Part shown: in pieces, positions 34,347-38,831 of the stretch
How positions within the stretch are numbered: position 1 is the stretch's first letter
Layout of the letters: every line of letters starts with the position of its first letter
Source: Methanobacteriota archaeon
GTDB lineage: Archaea; Thermoplasmatota; Thermoplasmata; Methanomassiliicoccales; UBA472
Length of the DNA stretch: 38,831 bases
Reading direction: 5' to 3'
Assembly (NCBI GenBank): GCA_012729095.1
Contig: JAAYDU010000031.1
Location: 1-38,831, forward strand
The notes under the pieces: generated by a model
What the model was told of the DNA's origin: nothing
Seen by the model: the letters and a program-made list of their open reading frames with translations, nothing else
Databases searched by the model: none
Program-made: the position numbers and the translations under genes

Positions 34347-35597
34347 TTAATTTTCCATGTCCGCCACGATCTCCCCGTACAGATGGGTGGGGGCGTAGGA
34401 CGTGATCCTCACATCGACCCTCTGCCAAAGGGAGTGCTCGCCCTTAATGACGATCGGCGCGTAATCATCGCTGCGGGCCATAACGCTGTTCCCCTTTCCC
34501 TTCTCGTTGATCATAACGGAACAGGTTTTCCCCGACCGGGAAGCGTTGATCTCGGAAGAGATGCGGAAGCGCAGCGCGGTGAGCTCCCGCGACCTCTCCT
34601 TGGACTTCCAACCAGGTACCTGGTCCTTCATGGTCATGGCCACTGTGCCTGGGCGGGGGGAGAACCTGGTGACGTTGATTATGTTCGGCCTCATCTTCTC
34701 CATGAGAGCGACCGTGGCTCGGTGGTCCTCTTCGGTCTCTCCCGGGAACCCGGTGATGACATCGGTTGACAGCGTCAGATCGGGAACCGCCTGCCGCATG
34801 GCGGTCACCAGTCGCCCATACTCTGAGGCGGAGTACGCCCTTCCCATGTCCCTTATGATGCGGTCGCTGCCGCTCTGCACCGGGAGATGAAGGAACTTGT
34901 AAACCTTGGGATGGCTAAAGGCCTCGGCGGTATCGTCCAGTATCTCCTTCAGATTGTCCGGGTTCATCATCCCCACCCGCACCCGGAAATCTCCGGGTAG
35001 AGCGCATATGCCTCTGAGCAGGTCCGGCAGCCTCGATATCCCGTCCATACCGTAGGAGGCGGTGTCCTGGGATGTTACCAGGACCTCCTTCATGCCCCTT
35101 TCCAGAGCGGTCCTGACCTTGGAGAGAAGTTCATCGATCGGATAGCTTACCAGGTCGCCCCTGGCAAGTTTTGTGATACAGTAGGTGCAGGCACCGCTGC
35201 AGCCCTGGGCTATGGGGAGGATAAGGGTCCCCGCATCTGGCTCCTTTGATAGGTGCGTTCCTTTTCCGATCTCCTGGTCCAGCACGGCCATGAATCCTGG
35301 ATATTCGGTCGTGCCGCAGACTAGCGAGCCGGGGAACTCCTTCAGCAGCCCTTCCCGTCCCACGGAGGCCATGCAGCCAACTATGATAAGCCTCTTCCCG
35401 TCGTCACGGAGCTGGCGGAGGCGGCGCATGATCTTTCTCTCCGTGGGCTCGATGACCACGCAGGTGTTCACCAGGGCCGTGTCCGCTTCCTCCTCGGAGA
35501 GCACCTGCTGATGCCCTGTGGACCGCAGGTAGGAGCTTAGCTCAGCTGACTCCCCCTGGTTCATGGTGCAACCGTATGTCTCCACGAAGAACTTCAC
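34347..35597 (-). CDS. tRNA t6A37 methylthiotransferase (MtaB/CDKAL1-type radical SAM)
   Basis: This 416-residue enzyme converts t6A37 to ms2t6A37. It has the N-terminal UPF0004 domain (FVETYGCTMNQGES, VNTCVVIEPTERKI, VGCMA), the radical-SAM motif C133-SGA-C137-TY-C140 and the downstream VTSQDTASYGMD, LPVQSGSD, TDVITGFPGETEEDH and INVTRFSPRPGT motifs, and a C-terminal TRAM-like domain (RSGKTCSVMINEKGKGN...). This order is that of the archaeal e-MtaB group. Its t6A substrate depends on Pcc1, encoded nearby. The ATG lies ~22 bases from a TATA element shared with the divergent antiporter. Confidence 0.93.
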   Translation of the reverse strand: MKFFVETYGCTMNQGESAELSSYLRSTGHQQVLSEEEADTALVNTCVVIEPTERKIMRRLRQLRDDGKRLIIVGCMASVGREGLLKEFPGSLVCGTTEYPGFMAVLDQEIGKGTHLSKEPDAGTLILPIAQGCSGACTYCITKLARGDLVSYPIDELLSKVRTALERGMKEVLVTSQDTASYGMDGISRLPDLLRGICALPGDFRVRVGMMNPDNLKEILDDTAEAFSHPKVYKFLHLPVQSGSDRIIRDMGRAYSASEYGRLVTAMRQAVPDLTLSTDVITGFPGETEEDHRATVALMEKMRPNIINVTRFSPRPGTVAMTMKDQVPGWKSKERSRELTALRFRISSEINASRSGKTCSVMINEKGKGNSVMARSDDYAPIVIKGEHSLWQRVDVRITSYAPTHLYGEIVADMEN

Positions 35598-35615
35598 GGC
35601 GGCAAATATGTGACC

Positions 35616-35627
35616 TATTTATTATAG
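35616..35627. promoter_or_regulatory. Shared TATA region (methylthiotransferase / antiporter)
   Basis: The AT-rich TATTTATTATAG is a TATA candidate in both directions: ~25 bases upstream of the methylthiotransferase ATG (35597) on the minus strand, and ~35 bases upstream of the antiporter ATG (35658) on the plus strand, the latter giving a short leader with GGGAG. Confidence 0.45.
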
Positions 35628-35657
35628 ATAGTCAGAAAAACGTAGGGAGTCGGCATC

Positions 35658-36596
35658 ATGCTGATCGATATCCTTCTCATGGTCGGCGGGATATCCCTTC
35701 TCACCGTTGGAGGCAACTGGCTTTTGAAAGGCGCTTCAGCGTTGGCGACCTCCCTGGGAGTGAGCACGTTCGTGATAGGCCTCACCGTTGTGGCCATGGG
35801 CACCTCGGCCCCTGAAGCCTCCTTGGCCATAGCGTCCAGCCTCAAAGGGGACCCTTCCATCTCCTTCGGCGATGTCATAGGTTCCAACGTGGCCAACATC
35901 GGGGTGGTACTGGCCATCCCTTGTTTGCTTTACCCCTTGTCCACGCGCATGACCCTGTTCAAGCGGGAGGCGGTGTTCCTGGTGGTATCGATCGCCACCA
36001 TCGCGGTACTGGGTTACAATCAGATCATAGACCAGGGGAACGCGCTGGTCCTTATCACCATCTGGATCGCTTTCAATTACTTCATATTCCGTACGGCCAA
36101 GTTCGAGAGGACGGCCCGGCTTCTGGAGGTAAAGGCGGAGGGAGCGACCATGGGGCGATGGATGGCGCTCGCCTTCACCTTGGGCGGATTGGTCACCCTC
36201 ATCGGTGGGTCGGAACTTGTGCTGAACGGGGGGGTCGGAATGGCCCAGAAACTTGGTGTGGATGAGTTCATCATAGGGGCGACGATGGTAGCGGTGGGCA
36301 CCTCCTTGCCTGAACTGGTGGTGTGCGTGACCTCCCTGCGGCGGGGGGAGACTGGCCTCATCCTGGGGAACATCATGGGCAGCAATATTTCGAACAGCCT
36401 GTTGATCGTAGGGCTAGCAGGGATGTTCTCACCTATCACGATGCCAGGTGACTTCTACACCCTGGCCCTGCCGGTGACGCTGATAATCTATGGCGTGCTG
36501 ATCGGCTTCATGTACAAGAACAGAAAACTCGATCGGTTGACGGGCATCGCCTTGATCTCCTTATTCGTTCTATATATGACGCTGATATTGTTTTGA
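35658..36596 (+). CDS. Ca2+/cation antiporter (CaCA family, NCX-like)
   Basis: This 312-residue membrane protein exchanges Ca2+ for Na+ or H+. The two inverted alpha-repeats are clear: VAMGTSAPEASLAIASSLKG with GDVIGSNVANIG in the first half, and VAVGTSLPELVVCVTSL with GNIMGSNISNSLLIVG in the second. The acidic and GSN residues that form the cation sites are conserved. About ten membrane helices are expected and the length is that of the archaeal NCX group. The start at 35658 follows GGGAG. Confidence 0.93.
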   Translation: MLIDILLMVGGISLLTVGGNWLLKGASALATSLGVSTFVIGLTVVAMGTSAPEASLAIASSLKGDPSISFGDVIGSNVANIGVVLAIPCLLYPLSTRMTLFKREAVFLVVSIATIAVLGYNQIIDQGNALVLITIWIAFNYFIFRTAKFERTARLLEVKAEGATMGRWMALAFTLGGLVTLIGGSELVLNGGVGMAQKLGVDEFIIGATMVAVGTSLPELVVCVTSLRRGETGLILGNIMGSNISNSLLIVGLAGMFSPITMPGDFYTLALPVTLIIYGVLIGFMYKNRKLDRLTGIALISLFVLYMTLILF

Positions 36597-36690
36597 TGGG
36601 CGAGGCGTTCGAGCACATGCCCCCCTTCCACCTGGCAATCCACCGAGCTCTTGCATCAATGGCGAAAAGCGTTTGGCAGTGCGAGCTTGG

Positions 36691-37938
36691 TCAAAAGGCC
36701 TGTACGATCAAACCTGCCAACATGGTCACCGTTCCGGCGCAGAGCAAAGGTACGGTATACCTCCACGACACGGTCCTCACATCCTCGTGGGTGACCCTGG
36801 TGATGAGCCAGAAGAAAGGATCGGTCACGGTCGAGAACATGAACGCCCCGCCGCATATCATGAGGACCAGGGCCACGGGGTCCAAGGTAAACGGAAGCGT
36901 TGTGGTGACGATTATGCTGGTGGTGACGGTGGCGGTCACCACCCTTGACCCCTGGGCGGCCTGTATGGACATGGCCAGGATAAAGGGCAGCAGTATGGGC
37001 GGAATGACCCCCACCAGCAGGTCGAACACCTCGTCGGGGAAGGAACTTGCGGCAATTACGGCCCCGAAAGCCCCGGCCCCGCAGAGGTCGAATATTATAA
37101 GACCCGCGTTCTTGGTCCCCTCGTGAAGGGCCTTGGAGCGCACATCCCTGCCCACGACCGCCAGTGCCAGGAGGAGGGACCCGAACAGGGCGATGTTTAT
37201 GTTGGACAGAAAGGAAAGAGGAGGGAATACCAGGCCGACACCGATCAGGATGAACGGCATAAGCACGGGTAGCCAAGCCCTCCACCTCTCAACATCGGGT
37301 TCTTGTATCCGTCCCATGCTCTCTACCGTTCCCCTCCGTTTCAGCAACGCTCCGACGGAGCACAGGAAAACCAGAATAAGGACCAGGGAAAGGGGGACTG
37401 TGAAGAGATCGATCTTCCAGGGGTCTGCGATGTGGTCGGCCAGACCATCAACGATGGTCACCACCACTGGCGATGGGTATATCAGCACGTAGGAGAGCGT
37501 GGCCCCGATCGAGCTGGCGAAGAGCGTGTGTTTCAACACGTCCTTATTTACATTGAACCGGGACAGTATTGGCGATACGAGCACGAAAGTGGTTATTCCG
37601 CACATCAAGGGAACGGACAGGATATACCCGATCAACCCCCCGGTCCTGGTAGGTGCCTTGATCCTTTTCTGTACGTCGAACACTATCCTGTCTATGTTGC
37701 CGCTTTCCCGGAGGACCCTGGCTATGACCACACCGCTGAACACGATTATGCCCAGGACCTTGAATATCGATGCCGCGCCCCCTGTGACAGTGGAAGCAAG
37801 GAGCCCCATCCCCACGCCTTCCATGGCCCCGAACAGGAAAGCCGCGCCAACGAGTGAGACGAACGGCGGCATCCTGAACTTGACCGTGAGGACCAATATT
37901 ATCAAAATGCAGATGATGAAGGACAGAATGGCGCTCAT
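36691..37938 (-). CDS. GntP-like permease
   Basis: This 415-residue membrane protein with ~12 hydrophobic segments resembles the GntP gluconate/H+ symporter family. Indicators are the N-terminal VSLVGAAFLFGAMEGVGMGL, SVPLMCGITTFVLVSPIL, YPSPVVVTIVDG, the LCGAGAFGAVIAASSF loop and the C-terminal IQAAQGSRVVTATVTTSII with ICGGAFMFSTVTDPFFW. The substrate is not evident and may be a sugar acid or other organic anion. A TATA-like TTTATATC (minus, 37965-37972) lies ~30 bases before the ATG. It converges with the antiporter gene across a 94-base gap with nothing else visible. Confidence 0.85.
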   Translation of the reverse strand: MSAILSFIICILIILVLTVKFRMPPFVSLVGAAFLFGAMEGVGMGLLASTVTGGAASIFKVLGIIVFSGVVIARVLRESGNIDRIVFDVQKRIKAPTRTGGLIGYILSVPLMCGITTFVLVSPILSRFNVNKDVLKHTLFASSIGATLSYVLIYPSPVVVTIVDGLADHIADPWKIDLFTVPLSLVLILVFLCSVGALLKRRGTVESMGRIQEPDVERWRAWLPVLMPFILIGVGLVFPPLSFLSNINIALFGSLLLALAVVGRDVRSKALHEGTKNAGLIIFDLCGAGAFGAVIAASSFPDEVFDLLVGVIPPILLPFILAMSIQAAQGSRVVTATVTTSIIVTTTLPFTLDPVALVLMICGGAFMFSTVTDPFFWLITRVTHEDVRTVSWRYTVPLLCAGTVTMLAGLIVQAF

Positions 37939-38094
37939 TCAGTATATCCATGGATAACGTGCGATATAAATCATAGTGTAAATGAGATGCGCGGAAACGG
38001 CCCAGGTGGTCCTTCCGGCGATCATTAAGGGTATGAAAGGCCCTTTCGAACCGGACGAACGGATCCAATGGACGCTCGCAATAAAAGGAATGAA

Positions 38095-38181
38095 TGGCGC
38101 GAAGGGGGGGATTTGAACCCCCGGGTCCTTGCGGACAATGGATTAGCAATCCATCGCCTTGCCGGGCTGGGCCACCTCCGC
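38095..38181 (-). tRNA. tRNA-Ser (anticodon GCU)
   Basis: A class II tRNA on the minus strand: acceptor GCGGAGG with CCTTCGC, anticodon arm ATGGA-TTGCTAA-TCCAT (GCU), a long variable arm (GTCC-GCAA-GGAC) and T arm GGTTCAAATCC. The discriminator is G, as expected for tRNA-Ser, and CCA is encoded (38095-38097). A TTTTAATAA box (~38205-38215) is ~30 bases upstream. Confidence 0.97.
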
Positions 38182-38394
38182 CTTTCGGCTGCAAAAGCAG
38201 GAGTCGTTATTAAAAGCTTTTGTCAGCCCTCGATTTCCACCAGTGGGTCTCGGGGTCGAGACTTGTCTTATCGTCCAAGAACCTGAAGTTGAGCGGCGTT
38301 CCGGCATTGCTAGCGACCGGTGCGCCAAGGGACCGTATTGCACCCTCCTAATGGTGAAAAACGCCCCGGCAAGGGAAAAGGTGAAATAGCAATG

Positions 38395-38402
38395 CTATAA
38401 TG
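38395..38402 (+). promoter_or_regulatory. Possible upstream 16S promoter
   Basis: CTATAATG would start transcription near 38422, with no gene before the 16S rRNA. It may be a second, weaker rRNA promoter. The stretch from 38216 to 38394 shows no gene or recognisable element. Confidence 0.3.
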
Positions 38403-38424
38403 GGAGGGATGGAAGCGTTGAAAC

Positions 38425-38486
38425 CGCTTCGACTGAGGCGCTTAAGTCGCTTCAAAATGGGAGACCCCCGAAACGGTTATATAATA
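38425..38486 (+). promoter_or_regulatory. Main 16S rRNA promoter with upstream CGCTT repeats
   Basis: CGAAACGG (38469-38476, BRE) directly precedes TTATATAATA (38477-38486, TATA). The predicted start is near 38506. Three CGCTT copies upstream (38425, 38439, 38448) and an inverted AAGCG (38413) may be a regulator-binding array. The core is identical over 13 bases to the EF-1 alpha promoter. Confidence 0.65.
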
Positions 38487-38505
38487 GACCGAAGTTAAGG
38501 GGATT

Positions 38506-38742
38506 CTGCGCTGAAACACAGCGCCAAAAACGCCGAACTGGATGCTTGCATCTAGGGAGGTAAAATGAATGGGAATGGAGAAACAAGATCTCCGTCGAAA
38601 GACGTCGACGTGCCCTCTTGTTTCTGACGCTCGATGGCAGTAACATTTCTTCGGAAGTGGTACTGCTGGTGAAACTTGGTAACTCTGCCAATTTCTACAA
38701 GATAACATCCTAGGCGATCAATTAATGGTTGTCGAAGGATCA
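38506..38742 (+). other. 16S rRNA leader with processing hairpins
   Basis: Between the predicted start and the 16S gene are GCGCTG-AAACA-CAGCGC (38508-38524), GATGC-TT-GCATC (38541-38552) and a large stem AGAAACAAGA/TCTTGTTTCT (38579-38588 with 38616-38625), which encloses CGTC-GAAA-GACG (38593-38604). These probably fold in the pre-rRNA. The bulge-helix-bulge stem used for 16S release needs sequence beyond the window. Confidence 0.5.
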
Positions 38743-38831
38743 ATTCCGGTTGATCCTGCCGGCGGCCACCGCTATTGGAATTCGATTAAGACATGCGAGT
38801 CGAGAGTCGCAAGGACTCGGCGGACCGCTCA
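38743..38831 (+). rRNA. 16S rRNA, 5' end (partial)
   Basis: ATTCCGGTTGATCCTGCC is the conserved archaeal 16S 5' end (the archaeal forward-primer region), followed by GGCGGCCACCGCTATTGG and GACATGCGAGTCGAGAG, all standard for archaeal 16S. The gene runs out of the window. Confidence 0.97.

Noticed and set aside
346-38000. Pyrrolysine-type read-through of TAG, as in some methanogens of this group.
   Set aside because: TAG ends at least five genes (HTH-Nudix, permease, NfeD, TgtA, Pcc1) exactly where the families end, and no gene has an in-frame TAG inside a conserved domain.
1-38831. CRISPR arrays, insertion sequences, prophage genes or toxin-antitoxin pairs.
   Set aside because: No regularly spaced repeats, transposase, integrase or terminal inverted repeats are seen on either strand.

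Overview
The window comes from an archaeon. It carries archaeal ribosomal proteins, RNA polymerase subunit D, EF-1 alpha and EF-2, the large subunit of the archaeal D-family DNA polymerase, archaeosine tRNA-guanine transglycosylase and KEOPS Pcc1, and TATA boxes sit about 25-30 bases before many start codons (leaderless mRNAs). The coding DNA is GC-rich with strong G/C third positions. The window opens in the 3' end of a 23S rRNA gene and closes in the 5' end of a 16S rRNA gene, so these two rRNAs are not in one operon. Unlinked rRNAs plus a methanogen-type NifB point to class Thermoplasmata, most likely a Methanomassiliicoccales-like methanogen. This is inference; no methanogenesis gene lies in the window.

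Layout. 1-4261: 23S tail, a DUF61 gene, then nifB directly followed by an acetolactate-synthase-like ThDP enzyme, then msrA. 4329-9655: alaS and a short ribosomal operon (S13, S4, S11, RpoD) behind a long untranslated leader. 9687-14171 (minus): PolD large subunit and the GTPase NOG1. 14253-19157: an HTH-Nudix fusion, an Lrp/AsnC regulator, an ion/anion permease, a peroxiredoxin (minus), and the membrane pair NfeD-stomatin. 19254-25451 (minus): a membrane-anchored M28 peptidase homologue, tRNA-Ala, ilvD, a gene-poor stretch with a probable frameshifted small membrane gene, and two tandem MscS channels. 25524-30475 (minus): S10, EF-1 alpha, EF-2, S7 and S12. 30751-35597: translation quality and tRNA modification genes (DUF99, Pth2, a zinc-ribbon protein, TgtA, Pcc1, tRNA-Gln, a t6A methylthiotransferase). 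35658-38181: a Ca2+/cation antiporter, a GntP-like permease and tRNA-Ser. 38182-38831: the 16S promoter, a structured leader and the 16S start.

The genes are mostly housekeeping: translation, replication and tRNA modification, with redox protection and osmotic/ion handling. TgtA makes archaeosine, Pcc1 belongs to the t6A complex and the neighbouring radical-SAM enzyme thiomethylates t6A, so this segment is a tRNA-modification neighbourhood. The 16S rRNA and EF-1 alpha promoters share an identical 13-base BRE/TATA core, which suggests coordinated high-level expression.

I see no CRISPR array, transposon, prophage or defence system. The most interesting items are the nifB-ThDP pair, an RpoD whose first iron-sulfur motif lacks one cysteine, an M28 homologue whose catalytic glutamate is replaced by lysine, the HTH-Nudix fusion, the shared rRNA/EF-1 alpha promoter core, and palindromic TATA boxes shared by divergent genes.
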